IMG/VR virus record: IMGVR_UViG_3300032308_002078
Coordinates: 80,073-144,072 of that record
Source of the DNA: a virus
Reading direction: 5' to 3' (one strand)
Length of the DNA stretch: 64,000 bases
This document shows positions 26,042 through 34,916 of this stretch, one piece after another. Position 1 is the first letter of the stretch. Each line of letters opens with the position of its first letter. Position numbers and translations under genes: made by a program. The notes under the pieces were generated by a model. The model saw nothing but the letters and a program-made list of their open reading frames with translations. It was not told the origin of the DNA and ran no database searches.

Positions 26042-27238
26042 ATGAAAGACATTCAAAAAATAAAAGAATTTTTCTCTCAACCTATGAAAGAATCATTAAC
26101 TGGAGGATACCCTCATACAAAATCATCAGGTGAAAATTTTGAAAAAATTACAATCACAGAACCAATAGATGATGCTACTAAAAATAAAATGATTAAAAAT
26201 TTTAGAGCAGCAGGTTGGGATGCTAAACCTAATAATGGTGGTGGTATTACTGCTATTAAAAAGGCAATGATGGAAGCTAAAAAAGAAACAGCTGTTGACA
26301 TGGCTAAAAAACAACTAGATCAATTAGGTGCCAAATATGAAATGTCAGGTAATAAATTTAAACCATTTAAAGTAATTTATAAGCCAACAGGCCAATCAGA
26401 TGAATTTTATGATACATTTGAAGATATTGTTGATTTATTTAACTTAAAAGGTGTTGTAAAATCATCAATAGGTGAAGCAAAATTCATGTCAGGAATGCTT
26501 TCAGGTAAAGACTTTATTAATGCTAAATTAAAAAATTATCCTAAAGCCAAAGCTAAAGTTAACCAATTAATTGATATGATTGGTGAATCAAAGTTTACAA
26601 TAGAAATGGCTGAGTGGATTTTTGATTTCTTTAATAATGCGCACTTTGAAAGTCCAATGAATGAAGCTCAAGAAGAAGATAAAGTAGATACCATTACAAT
26701 GGATGTTCCTTTGTTTATTCGTATGTTAGAATATTCAAGAGAAGATGCGGCTGAAGATATGGATTTACATGATATCACAGAAAAAGCAATTTCCTTAAAC
26801 AAAGAAAAAGATACTTTATCTATGGAAGATTATGATAAGATTGTAGGTTCTGCTGAAACAATGAATGAAGTTAACTTAAAGCAATCTAAATTATCATCAG
26901 CAGAATACCAACAAGCTAAAAAATTAAAAGATTTTAAATCAAGTGATTGGAAATGGAATGCTGATGAAGATTTATATATTAAAGTAGTTAAAGAAGCTAC
27001 AGACTACATGAAACGTAGAAAATCAGAAGATGATTATGCTACTAAAAAACCAAAACAACCAGCTTATACAGGTAAAACAGATTACCAAAAAGGTCGTGAG
27101 GCTGAAAAGAAACTAGCTGAAACTATTTTTTCTAAACTTAAAGAAGCTAAATCTACTCCATGTTGGAAAGGATATGAGCAAAAAGGAATGAAGAAAAAAG
27201 ACGGTAGACAGGTTCCTAATTGTGTTCCTAAAAATTAA
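26042..27238 (+). CDS. Tagged virion-type protein with C-terminal CWKGYE...PNCVPK module
   Basis: 398 residues, unknown function. MKDIQKIKEFFSQPMKESLT is a tag-like amphipathic opening. [LIV]-x-E sites recur (IGEAKF, MNEAQE, MNEVNL, LAETIF), splitting the protein into segments of 100-150 residues. The last 30 residues, TPCWKGYEQKGMKKKDGRQV then PNCVPK, are a short two-Cys module found at the end of many proteins of marine T4-like phages. Behind a late-type box, consistent with a structural or packaged protein. Confidence 0.6.
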   Translation: MKDIQKIKEFFSQPMKESLTGGYPHTKSSGENFEKITITEPIDDATKNKMIKNFRAAGWDAKPNNGGGITAIKKAMMEAKKETAVDMAKKQLDQLGAKYEMSGNKFKPFKVIYKPTGQSDEFYDTFEDIVDLFNLKGVVKSSIGEAKFMSGMLSGKDFINAKLKNYPKAKAKVNQLIDMIGESKFTIEMAEWIFDFFNNAHFESPMNEAQEEDKVDTITMDVPLFIRMLEYSREDAAEDMDLHDITEKAISLNKEKDTLSMEDYDKIVGSAETMNEVNLKQSKLSSAEYQQAKKLKDFKSSDWKWNADEDLYIKVVKEATDYMKRRKSEDDYATKKPKQPAYTGKTDYQKGREAEKKLAETIFSKLKEAKSTPCWKGYEQKGMKKKDGRQVPNCVPKN

Positions 27239-27241
27239 TAA

Positions 27242-27249
27242 TATTTATC
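27242..27249 (+). promoter_or_regulatory. Weak late-type box TATTTATC
   Basis: In the 21-base gap before the gene at 27260, 10 nt ahead of its ATG. One mismatch to TATTTATA. Confidence 0.35.
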
Positions 27250-27259
27250 AACATATATT

Positions 27260-28894
27260 ATGGCGAAATTTGACTTAAAAAAAGCAATATTAGAAAATAA
27301 AGCTACATTCTTTGGCTCCTTAACTGAAGGACAATTTTCTTGGATGACCCAAGACACAGGACAACAAATTGGATCCGAAGAAGAAAACATGATTCCAGTC
27401 TACATGTTTGATGATAAAGGCAAGTACTATTATGAAAAAAATTATGATGGGTATGGTGTATTTGGTGGAATGGATTATTATGAATTATTAGACAAAATGA
27501 ATGGTGGTAAGGGCGATAGAAGTAGAGGTATTGATTTAGCTTTTGATAAAGTAAAAACTGATAGTGAAATATTATTTCCCGCTTTAGTTACTAGACCTAA
27601 TGAGTTTGATTACACAACTCATGATTTTACTAAAGAAGCAAAACACGATCCTAACCAATCTTGGTATGCTGCTGAAGAAGATGAAGATTTTATTGATCAA
27701 AATGATGAAGAGGTATATGGATATGATGATGAAGATGAGGAAAATGAAGAAGAATTAGAAGAAGGATACATGGGTCAATTTTATGCTCCTGAGTATCTAG
27801 AGCAAAAATATGGTAAAGAAATGGCTTCAAAAATAGAAGCTGAAATTGAGGAAATGGATGAAAATTCTTATGACAGATTTACTGGAATGGAATCAGCTGA
27901 AGAAGTTGAAAATTATATCTCTGATATTAAAGATATGTTAAATTTAAATGAATTAAAAACTACAAATACAAAAATGAAAATGTCAGAATTTAAGGCTAAG
28001 ATCAAAGAAATGGTGTTAGCAGAAATGAACCTAGATGTAACTGATGAAACCTCAGGATATGATTTCTTAGCTGAAATTGAAGGCATGTTAGATGAAGAAG
28101 ATGGTTTAACTCCTCTTCAAGACTACATTTATCAATACGAAATAGAAATTAGTGGTGAAGATAGAGCACAAGAATTTTTAGATGATATTAGAAAATTAAA
28201 CACTCCAGATGATGTTTATAATTATTATGCTTATGATAGAGATTGGTCAGGTTCTATGGATGATGATTTAGAAAATATCTACAGACAAGTAAAAAGAAAA
28301 TTTAAAAATTTAGAAGAAGCTAAAAAAGACGAAGAAGTAGCAGATGAAGAAATTGAAGTAACAGATGAATTTTCTACAGAAGAACCCCAAGGTCCAGGTG
28401 GAATTGATGTTGCTCAAAACGCAGACGCTGACTTAACAGGTGATAAAAAAGATGTTCAAGACAACTTAGAAGCTGCTTTAGAAGCAGCTAAAGCTTTAGG
28501 TGATGATAAATTAGCTACTCAAATTGGTAACTCATTAACTTTCTTTACTAAACAACATGTTGTTAAAGAAGATTTAAATGAAGATGAAAACTTAACAGAA
28601 AGTAAATATAAAAAAGGCGATATGTTGCAAACATATGGTGGTGAAGAAGAAGTTACAGTAATAGATATAAAATCTAATTTAGCAGCTGCTTTAGCAGATA
28701 CTGAAAATCTTAAAGCTGTTGGATTACTTAAACAAAATTTACGTCAAAATCTTATAGATGATGAAGATAAAAATAAACCTTTTTATTTAGTAACATCTAA
28801 TTCCTTTCCAGAGGATATGTATTATGTTGAGTCTGAATTAAAAAGTTCAATAAATGAATCTATGTTCCCAATGTTAAAGAAAATTTTAAAATAA
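27260..28894 (+). CDS. Large acidic tagged protein, unknown function
   Basis: 544 residues, strongly acidic with runs of Asp/Glu (about 138-165 and 350-375). The start MAKFDLKKAILENKATFFGS then LTEGQ parallels the 79-residue protein at 17491. Further sites of the LxE type are LEEGYM, LNELKT, LNEDENLTESKY and INESMF. The last segment ends in MFPMLKKILK. Composition and cut sites resemble prohead core or internal proteins, which are acidic before processing. No enzymatic motif seen. Followed 6 bases later by the Hc1-like gene. Confidence 0.6.
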   Translation: MAKFDLKKAILENKATFFGSLTEGQFSWMTQDTGQQIGSEEENMIPVYMFDDKGKYYYEKNYDGYGVFGGMDYYELLDKMNGGKGDRSRGIDLAFDKVKTDSEILFPALVTRPNEFDYTTHDFTKEAKHDPNQSWYAAEEDEDFIDQNDEEVYGYDDEDEENEEELEEGYMGQFYAPEYLEQKYGKEMASKIEAEIEEMDENSYDRFTGMESAEEVENYISDIKDMLNLNELKTTNTKMKMSEFKAKIKEMVLAEMNLDVTDETSGYDFLAEIEGMLDEEDGLTPLQDYIYQYEIEISGEDRAQEFLDDIRKLNTPDDVYNYYAYDRDWSGSMDDDLENIYRQVKRKFKNLEEAKKDEEVADEEIEVTDEFSTEEPQGPGGIDVAQNADADLTGDKKDVQDNLEAALEAAKALGDDKLATQIGNSLTFFTKQHVVKEDLNEDENLTESKYKKGDMLQTYGGEEEVTVIDIKSNLAAALADTENLKAVGLLKQNLRQNLIDDEDKNKPFYLVTSNSFPEDMYYVESELKSSINESMFPMLKKILK

Positions 28895-28900
28895 AAGTAT

Positions 28901-29071
28901 ATGAACACACAAGAATTAGCAGAAAAAATCGAGTTATTATTTGAAGAGTTTAAAGCAGAACACGCTAAAACTACAAAAGCAGCTCATGGCCGTGCCCGCA
29001 AGGCATTAGGTGAAATCAAGAAATTGGTTACCGAGTACCGTAAAGCTTCTATTGAAGAAGACAAAAAATAA
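28901..29071 (+). CDS. Histone H1-like DNA-binding protein, Hc1 type
   Basis: A 56-residue gene below the usual length cut-off. Translation: MNTQELAEKIELLFEEFKAE, then HAKTTKAAHGRARKALGEIK, then KLVTEYRKASIEEDKK. This is the layout of the short Bacteroidota Hc1 proteins: an N-terminal acidic helix, a basic Lys/Ala/Arg core (KAAHGRARKA) and a second basic helix ending in RKxS. Such proteins bind and compact DNA. The gene sits between two late, probably virion-associated genes, so it could be a packaged DNA-condensing protein. Base composition is slightly richer in G+C (GCCGTGCCCGCAAGGC) than its neighbours, suggesting acquisition from a host. Confidence 0.8.
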   Translation: MNTQELAEKIELLFEEFKAEHAKTTKAAHGRARKALGEIKKLVTEYRKASIEEDKK

Positions 29072-29077
29072 TAAACT

Positions 29078-30991
29078 ATGCTTAACGAACGTAACCTTAC
29101 CAAAGCAGAATTAGAGAAAAGAGAAGAAATTCTTAAAAATCTTAAAAAAGAAAAAAAATCCCTAGTTAAACGCTATGGTAAGGATGCGGAAGCAGTTATG
29201 TATGGAAGAGCTACCAACATAGCTAAAAAACAAGCTGAATCAATGAACAAAGAAAAACTAAAAGAACTCGTTAGAAAAACCTTACAACAGGAATCTAATT
29301 CTGAACCCACTACAATGGATGAAACTAGACTTTTTGATAATCTTTTTGTTAAAGTACAAAAAGAATTAGAAAATAAAGGCATTGTTGATGGTAATGACTT
29401 AATGCATCAATTTAAGACAAGAAAAACTTTAGAAAATATAAATAAAAAATTATCATTATATGATTTGATCTTTTCAAAAGGATTTAGTCCTGAAGAGCGA
29501 AAAAATTACGATTTTAATTTAATAAAATATTTTGAAACCCCTCAATTCTCAGCTGAAGATATTCAATCATATATAAATAATTCAAACAGTCCTATAAGTC
29601 TTGGAGATGCTATAGAAGGCTTACTTGAAAAATATGAAGATTATAAATCTGAAATGGGTGAAGGTAAAAAAGAAGATGTTACTGGCCCAAAAGGCAAACC
29701 AGATGGTAAAATTAATTCTCTAGATTACTTAGCTAAACGTAATACTGCTATTGAAAAGGCAAAAGGCAAAATAAAAGAAGCAAACATGCCTCAAGTAGAT
29801 CAAAACATGACTACTCAAGAAGCATCAGGGCATGCTGAAAGATTTGCTAAGTATATGTCTAATAAAGAAGGTGAAAATTTTTCAGTTACTATGGGTTCAG
29901 TTGATGGCCCATCATTTGATTTAGATTTAGATGGTGAACCATATGAAGGCGGTAGTTATATTATAACTGTAGACGGAGATATTGTTAACACAGCATTGTC
30001 TGGTAATCCTGTTTATGCTAACACTACAATGTTAGGCAATGATGATAAACCTTTTACTCCTCCTTCTGATCCTATTATGGATAGAATTAGAGCAGCAATG
30101 AAAAGAGATGTCAAAAAAGCACCTGTTAAAGAATATAATTTTGTTCCATCAGATGAATCTTTAGCTTTAACTTTTAGAAGTAAAGATGAATTTGAAAGAG
30201 CAAAAGAACACTTTGCATCTTCTTCAGATTTCCATCCTTTTGATATAAACGATGAATTTAAAACTTTCTTTTTTGAAGTTGAAGATCAAGCAGATGCTGA
30301 CAGTACTGAGTTTTATTTAACTCAAGAATTAGAAGGTGAAACTGATTTACAAGGATATTATTTTTCTATGGAACCTTCACCATTAAGTGAAGATATTGAC
30401 TTAGGTCATGAAGATAATGAGCCACATATGATTAAAGGTGAATTATACCAAATTGGTAAATACGCTATGAAATTATATGCTACATTAGAAGAATTAGAAG
30501 AAACAGGTGAGGAAATTGATTTCCCAGCTTGGTGGCAATCAAAAATTACCACAGCTAAAAATATGATGTCAAGTGCTAGACACTATCTTGATTTTGAATT
30601 AAAAGAACCATACATTGATGCTGCTGTAGACGCTGCAACAGGTGAAGCACCTCATATGGGTGAACCAATGATGGAAGCTGAAATTAGTGCTGAAGAAACA
30701 TTAGCTGTTAAAATTGCTAAAGCTCTTAAAGCAGAAGTTAACAAAGAGGCCTCAGATCAAAGCAACCTTAAACAAGCTAGAAAAGCTATGAATGATGGTA
30801 ATATAAAAGCTGCTAAAAAAATAGCTGAGCCTTATTTAGATGAAGATGTAGTTCCTGGCTCTAACATTAAAAAAGATAGTAAAGGAAAATGGAGAGTTTT
30901 ATCTGGTAAAACAGGTAAAAGGTGGCCTCAAACTTATGATTCTAAAAAAGATGCTGAAGATGCTTTACAAGCTTACCATGCTAATAAATAA
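29078..30991 (+). CDS. Modular virion-type protein of aquatic T4-like phages
   Basis: 637 residues with several recognisable but uncharacterised modules. The N-terminus (EEILKNLKKEKKSLVKRYGK then DAEAVMYGRATNIAKKQAE) is a basic helical block common in proteins of aquatic T4-like phages. The middle, LGHEDNEPHMIKGELYQIGK through DFPAWWQSKITTAKNMM, is a second conserved helical block. The end (KDSKGKWRVLSGKTGKRWPQ then TYDSKKDAEDALQAYH) is a third small module. [LIV]-x-E sites (ATNIAKK aside) include LSEDID and MEAEIS near domain borders. No catalytic residues identified. Likely packaged or capsid-associated by context. Confidence 0.6.
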   Translation: MLNERNLTKAELEKREEILKNLKKEKKSLVKRYGKDAEAVMYGRATNIAKKQAESMNKEKLKELVRKTLQQESNSEPTTMDETRLFDNLFVKVQKELENKGIVDGNDLMHQFKTRKTLENINKKLSLYDLIFSKGFSPEERKNYDFNLIKYFETPQFSAEDIQSYINNSNSPISLGDAIEGLLEKYEDYKSEMGEGKKEDVTGPKGKPDGKINSLDYLAKRNTAIEKAKGKIKEANMPQVDQNMTTQEASGHAERFAKYMSNKEGENFSVTMGSVDGPSFDLDLDGEPYEGGSYIITVDGDIVNTALSGNPVYANTTMLGNDDKPFTPPSDPIMDRIRAAMKRDVKKAPVKEYNFVPSDESLALTFRSKDEFERAKEHFASSSDFHPFDINDEFKTFFFEVEDQADADSTEFYLTQELEGETDLQGYYFSMEPSPLSEDIDLGHEDNEPHMIKGELYQIGKYAMKLYATLEELEETGEEIDFPAWWQSKITTAKNMMSSARHYLDFELKEPYIDAAVDAATGEAPHMGEPMMEAEISAEETLAVKIAKALKAEVNKEASDQSNLKQARKAMNDGNIKAAKKIAEPYLDEDVVPGSNIKKDSKGKWRVLSGKTGKRWPQTYDSKKDAEDALQAYHANK

Positions 30992-30994
30992 AAA

Positions 30995-31462
30995 ATGACT
31001 AAAGACGAATTAAAGGAAAAAATTAAGGCACTTGTAAAACAAGTTTACAAACCTGATACTTTATCTGTTAACACAGATGTTGATGTTACCTTAGATGCTC
31101 CTAAATTTCCTGTTCTATTAAAATTCCCAGAATTAAAAGATATTATTGTTAATTTATTAACAGACCAATACGAAATTTTTATAACAGATATTCAGTGGGT
31201 TGCCCCAAAACCAACAACTTTTAGAGTTGTACTTGGTAATGGTGAACCTTTTATGTTAACTTATTCTCCAAGAAGTTGGATTGCTCAAATAGAAGGTAAA
31301 AAATACTATTTGTTAAATTTAAACGAAGAAGAATCAGCTACTGAAGCTATTGTTAGAATGTTAGCATATGGTGTAACAGAAGAAAAACCAGGCGGAACAG
31401 AAACACCTGAAGAAACACCAGCTGAAACTCCAGCAGCAGAAGAAACACCAGCAGAAGCATAA
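30995..31462 (+). CDS. Protein with Pro/Glu/Thr repeat tail, unknown function
   Basis: 155 residues. The N-terminal helix (MTKDELKEKIKALVKQVYKP) is tag-like but without a clear cut site. A compact beta domain follows (FPVLLKFPELKD, IFITDIQWVAPKPTTFRVVL), and the last ~25 residues are a low-complexity ETPAETPA repeat, probably disordered. Three bases after the previous gene and two before the next, so part of one operon. No family recognised. Confidence 0.55.
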   Translation: MTKDELKEKIKALVKQVYKPDTLSVNTDVDVTLDAPKFPVLLKFPELKDIIVNLLTDQYEIFITDIQWVAPKPTTFRVVLGNGEPFMLTYSPRSWIAQIEGKKYYLLNLNEEESATEAIVRMLAYGVTEEKPGGTETPEETPAETPAAEETPAEA

Positions 31463-31464
31463 TT

Positions 31465-32439
31465 ATGGACGCACTAGATTTATTTTTTAAGAAGTTTTCA
31501 TATAAATTTCCAAAAGGATATCCTGACATGAATAATCCTGAGGATAAAAGATTATTATTTGAATTAGTAGGAAATGTTACTGGTAATAAAATTATTAGTG
31601 AAGCTCAAACTGATTATGATAACAGGATTCGTAAAGCTTTAGGGTTACAAGAAAATGAAAAGATTCCAACTTGTCAAACTCCCTTATCTTTAGGTACTGA
31701 TTTTAGTTTAGGTGGTAAAGATAAAGAAATTTGGTCTACATTATATCCTATTTTACCATTAAAAAAAGATAGTGAAGTTCCTACAGCAGGAGCTGGTAAA
31801 GGAGAAATAGCTACCTATTGGGCTTTTGAGTATAATACTAAAAGTCACACAGTAGTTGATTCTAGAAAAGGTGAAGATCCTGATTTAACTATTGATGGTT
31901 TTGGATGTGAAATTAAATCATATGATACCTCAAATATTACTTTAGGTAAGTTTGCTAATGATAAAGAAAACGTTGCTTTATTAAATAAAGTATTTGGTAT
32001 TCTAACATTATTTAGTGAGTTTGATGAAACAAAACAAATTACAATCAATCCAGGTAACTTTAAAGCTAAAGATATTGTTCCTGCATTTGCTATTATGGCT
32101 AGTTTTGAAAAAAACAAAGCATTAAGGGATGTAGAAATGTTTAAGCCTTTATATTCTCGTATTGATTCATTATATGCTAAATTAGGTTTATCATCTGATG
32201 CTACTGCTGAAGAAGGTGCAGCTAAACTTTTAAAAAGAATATTAAAAACTAAACTTTTTAAGAAACCAAGAATGGGCAAAGAAACAGGATATATCTTAAA
32301 CGTAAATGAAGCAGGACAAGGCAAGTTTTATCTTATAAATGATGCTGTAATAGATGCTATAGACATTGAAAATATATTAAATGGTGTTTATGTTTCATCC
32401 TCAGAATTAGGAATGAATTTCCCTAAATTATTTAAATAA
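31465..32439 (+). CDS. Putative PD-(D/E)XK nuclease
   Basis: 324 residues. GKGEIATYWAFEY (~112-124) supplies a conserved Glu, then DPDLTIDGFGCEIKSY (~138-153) gives Asp ... Glu-x-Lys, the catalytic core of PD-(D/E)XK restriction-like nucleases, with the Glu-Ile-Lys at the end of a strand. Domain order (helix Glu, Asp strand, ExK strand) fits the fold. The protein opens with MDALDLFFKKFSYKF, and an ISE-AQ site lies near residue 50, which may be a maturation cut removing the leader. The target is unknown; host DNA attack after injection is one possibility. Family call is by motif only. Confidence 0.55.
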   Translation: MDALDLFFKKFSYKFPKGYPDMNNPEDKRLLFELVGNVTGNKIISEAQTDYDNRIRKALGLQENEKIPTCQTPLSLGTDFSLGGKDKEIWSTLYPILPLKKDSEVPTAGAGKGEIATYWAFEYNTKSHTVVDSRKGEDPDLTIDGFGCEIKSYDTSNITLGKFANDKENVALLNKVFGILTLFSEFDETKQITINPGNFKAKDIVPAFAIMASFEKNKALRDVEMFKPLYSRIDSLYAKLGLSSDATAEEGAAKLLKRILKTKLFKKPRMGKETGYILNVNEAGQGKFYLINDAVIDAIDIENILNGVYVSSSELGMNFPKLFK

Positions 32440-32447
32440 TATTTATA
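32440..32447 (+). promoter_or_regulatory. Putative late promoter box TATTTATA
   Basis: The first T is shared with the end of the upstream gene region; the box ends 3 nt before the ATG at 32451. The same TAATATTTATAATCATG string occurs before the gene at 37191. Confidence 0.5.
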
Positions 32448-32450
32448 ATC

Positions 32451-33068
32451 ATGAACTTAAGAAAATTAGTTAATGAGGTATTAGAAGGTAAAGATTGCTG
32501 TACAGCAACTAAACCTACTAAAGCACCTATATTAAATGAAAATTTAAAGTCGCGTATCTTGATGACTGAGAATATGCAATATCATATAGACAGTAAAAAA
32601 CCGTTATTTGAGACAACATTACCATATGGTTCTAAAGAATATTTAGACTTATGGGTTGAAGCAAGATATTTGTATTCTCGTGGTGTTTTAAACGTTGAAG
32701 GTATTGACAAAGAAAAAATTACTGAAACTCATTTAGGTGAATATGGAATATTTGAAGGACAAATGGTTCCTTTAGATATGCCTATGTTAGATGAAAATAT
32801 ATTAACAGAAGCAGAATACCAAGGACGTAAAGTTGAATTAAATAAACCAATGCAAGGTGATATTAAAAAATTCAAAGTATATGTTAAAAACGCTAAAGGT
32901 AAAGTTGTAAAAGTTAACTTTGGATTTGGTGGAAAATCAGCTAAAGGTAAGCGAATGGTAATTAAAGCTAAAAACCCTAAAGCTCGCGCCGCCTACAGAT
33001 CAAGACACCATTGTGACAATCCAGGACCAAAATGGAAAGCAAATTACTGGTCTTGTAAAAAATGGTAA
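32451..33068 (+). CDS. Tagged virion-type protein with C-terminal HxCxNPGPK...WSCKKW module
   Basis: 205 residues. MNLRKLVNEVLEGKDCC is a tag-like opening with VNE-V and VLE-G sites. A central segment (YGSKEYLDLWVEARYLYSRG) precedes an LTE-AEY site at ~120. The C-terminal ~80 residues are basic (KVVKVNFGFGGKSAKGKRMV) and end in RSRHHCDNPGPKWKANYWSC then KKW, a two-Cys ending that recurs in marine T4-like phage proteins. If cleaved after LTE, the basic mature part would be a plausible DNA-contacting internal protein. Function unproven. Confidence 0.6.
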   Translation: MNLRKLVNEVLEGKDCCTATKPTKAPILNENLKSRILMTENMQYHIDSKKPLFETTLPYGSKEYLDLWVEARYLYSRGVLNVEGIDKEKITETHLGEYGIFEGQMVPLDMPMLDENILTEAEYQGRKVELNKPMQGDIKKFKVYVKNAKGKVVKVNFGFGGKSAKGKRMVIKAKNPKARAAYRSRHHCDNPGPKWKANYWSCKKW

Positions 33069-33069
33069 A

Positions 33070-33459
33070 ATGATAAAACTACAAGACATATTAAAACAAA
33101 TTCTTGAAGAAGAAAAAGTAAAACGTGACAGATGTTTAAGAATAGCTGACCGTAAATTTGATAAACCTTCTGCTTATAAATCAGGAGCTGTAGTTAGATG
33201 TCGTGCTGGAAAGATTTGGAAAGATATTAAAGAAGAAGAACTAAATGAAGATGAAAGTCTTCATAAATGGTTTAAACGTTCTGGTCCTAAAGGTAAAGAA
33301 GGTGGTTGGGTAGACTGTAATGCCCCTGATGGTAAAGGAGGATATAAAGCATGTGGTAGAAAAGAAGGTGAAAAACGTTCTAAATATCCTGCTTGTAGAC
33401 CTACTCCTGCTGGATGTAAAGCAAAAGGTAAAGGTAAAACATGGGGAAAAACAAAATGA
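33070..33459 (+). CDS. Small basic cysteine-rich protein with tag-like N-terminus
   Basis: 129 residues. I place the start at 33070 rather than an in-frame ATG at 33013 inside the previous gene, because it begins one base after that gene's stop and restores the opening MIKLQDILKQILEEEKVK, a tag-like helix. An LNE-DES site follows near residue 60. The rest is basic and Cys-rich: WFKRSGPKGKEGGWVDCNAP, GYKACGRKEGEKRSKYPACR, PTPAGCKAK. This CGRK..GE.R.YPACRPT text is a familiar uncharacterised module in marine phages. It may bind metal or DNA. Confidence 0.6.
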   Translation: MIKLQDILKQILEEEKVKRDRCLRIADRKFDKPSAYKSGAVVRCRAGKIWKDIKEEELNEDESLHKWFKRSGPKGKEGGWVDCNAPDGKGGYKACGRKEGEKRSKYPACRPTPAGCKAKGKGKTWGKTK

Positions 33460-33881
33460 TAAACTTATTAGATATATTAAGTGAAGCAGAGGTAGCAAAA
33501 TGCCCTGCTCCTACTCAAAACATTGAATTAAACCTTCAGAATAGGCAGAAGGCAATTAATGAATATGGATACGGACCATTAAACCCAAATGAACCTAATG
33601 AGAAATTTTGGCAGGCTAAAGTTGATATGTGGAAGCTTGATTCTGCAGAAGAAGCCAAAAAATCACTTTGTGGTAACTGTGCTGCTTTTGATGTAACAAA
33701 AAAGACTTTAGATTGTATTGCTAAAGGAATAGGTAATGATGAAGGTTCTGAAGATCCTTTTGATGTTATTGAAGCTGGAGATTTAGGTTATTGCCGGTTC
33801 CTTAAATTTAAATGCGCCGCTGCTAGAACTTGTGATGCTTGGGTTGTTGGAGGTCCTATCACAGATGACAAAACCGTATAA
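33456..33881 (+). CDS. Cysteine-rich protein with tag-like N-terminus
   Basis: 141 residues, start at the ATG overlapping the previous stop (ATGA); an upstream in-frame ATG at 33441 is possible but less likely. MINLLDILSEAEVAKC is tag-like with an LSE-A site. The mature part has at least seven Cys in CGNCAAFD, LDCIAKG, GYCRFLKFKCAAARTCDAWV, a conserved pattern in uncharacterised proteins of aquatic T4-like phages (NRQKAINEYGYGPLNPNEPN also typical). The cysteines could bind a metal cluster. It is the third of three consecutive small tagged Cys-rich proteins. Confidence 0.65.
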   Translation: MINLLDILSEAEVAKCPAPTQNIELNLQNRQKAINEYGYGPLNPNEPNEKFWQAKVDMWKLDSAEEAKKSLCGNCAAFDVTKKTLDCIAKGIGNDEGSEDPFDVIEAGDLGYCRFLKFKCAAARTCDAWVVGGPITDDKTV

Positions 33882-34137
33882 AGACATAGAAAAAACAGAC
33901 AAATATATTATTAGGGAATTTGATGAAAACATTGACCCTATAGAATTGATGTGGCATAGGGATAATGAGGATAGAATAGTTGAAATCCTAGATCCAGGAC
34001 AAGGTTGGAAGCTTCAATTTGAAAATGAATTACCTTGGGATTTAGAACCCAACATGTCAATATGTATATTAAGACATGAGTGGCACCGAGTTATAAAAGG
34101 CGAGGGAAAACTTAAAATAAAAATAAATAAAGATTAA
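33865..34137 (+). CDS. Small protein, unknown function
   Basis: 90 residues starting at MTKPYKDIEKTDKYIIREFD; the ATG at 33865 overlaps the previous gene by 17 bases, and an earlier in-frame ATG at 33832 seems too deep inside it. The sequence (ELMWHRDNEDRIVEILDPGQ, GWKLQFENELPWDL, CILRHEWHRVIKGEG) resembles small conserved proteins of marine phages, with His residues that may bind metal. No function known to me. Its stop overlaps the next start (TAATG). Confidence 0.6.
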   Translation: MTKPYKDIEKTDKYIIREFDENIDPIELMWHRDNEDRIVEILDPGQGWKLQFENELPWDLEPNMSICILRHEWHRVIKGEGKLKIKINKD

Positions 34138-34868
34138 TGGCCTCAATTTTCATGACCGGAGTAGGGCAATCCCTAACATCATCTTTTGATACATTTTGGG
34201 ATGCAAAAACTGTAGCTAATAACTATGGTTATGGTTATTTAGGATCATTCCCTCCAGTAACTCCAAATGTTAATTATACTTTAGATTCAGGAAGCGGAGC
34301 AAATACTGCTTCTAAACCTTTACAAATGTATACTCCATTCCCAGCATCAACTGTAAGAGGTAAATTGTATTTTTTAACAAATACTAACTTCACATCAGAT
34401 TATGCTGCTTTAAGTACAGCAGGTTTAAACCCTAACTTATTTACAGAAATTCAAATACCATCAACTGGTCAATATTATGTTATTACACCTTCATTAGAAA
34501 GTGCTATAGGGTCTACTCAACAATATGTAGTACAATATGCTTTTACTGATGAGGATGATTTATATAATAACGCTTGGAGAATACAAGTTCACGGAAGTAC
34601 AACAGATCCTATAACAACTCAAGCTAACTGGGTTGCTTTAACAGTAGCAGGAGGATGGAATTTAGCCCCTTACAACCTAGATCCAGTTGGAACACCAGGT
34701 GATAAAGCAAAAATTGTAGCTTCTATTTTAGGATATACACCAAAAAGTATAGCTTTACAATCATCAATTAACCCAAAAGTAAAAGGGGCAATGGTAGTTG
34801 CGGGTGCTGGAACTCCTTTTGATAACTTATCTTATAACAACATTGTTCCTTTAGTTTATAAAACTTAA
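34137..34868 (+). CDS. Probable virion structural protein, unknown function
   Basis: 243 residues, Ser/Thr/Ala/Pro/Tyr-rich and beta-like, composition of a capsid decoration or tail protein. No tag, signal peptide or recognised domain. It ends the operon: the next 65 bases hold two small hairpins and then a strong terminator. Structural role inferred from composition and position. Confidence 0.55.
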   Translation: MASIFMTGVGQSLTSSFDTFWDAKTVANNYGYGYLGSFPPVTPNVNYTLDSGSGANTASKPLQMYTPFPASTVRGKLYFLTNTNFTSDYAALSTAGLNPNLFTEIQIPSTGQYYVITPSLESAIGSTQQYVVQYAFTDEDDLYNNAWRIQVHGSTTDPITTQANWVALTVAGGWNLAPYNLDPVGTPGDKAKIVASILGYTPKSIALQSSINPKVKGAMVVAGAGTPFDNLSYNNIVPLVYKT

Positions 34869-34886
34869 TAGGAATAAAATTTTATA

Positions 34887-34916
34887 GACTGATTCATAGC
34901 CAGTCGCTCGCAAGAG
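34887..34916 (+). other. Two small hairpins between a gene and its terminator
   Basis: GACTG (34887-34891) pairs with CAGTC (34901-34905) around a 9-nt loop, followed at once by CTC-GCAA-GAG (34907-34916), a GNRA tetraloop hairpin. The 66-nt segment before the terminator has no gene. It could be a 3'-UTR structure or a small RNA; it does not fold as a tRNA. Confidence 0.35.
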
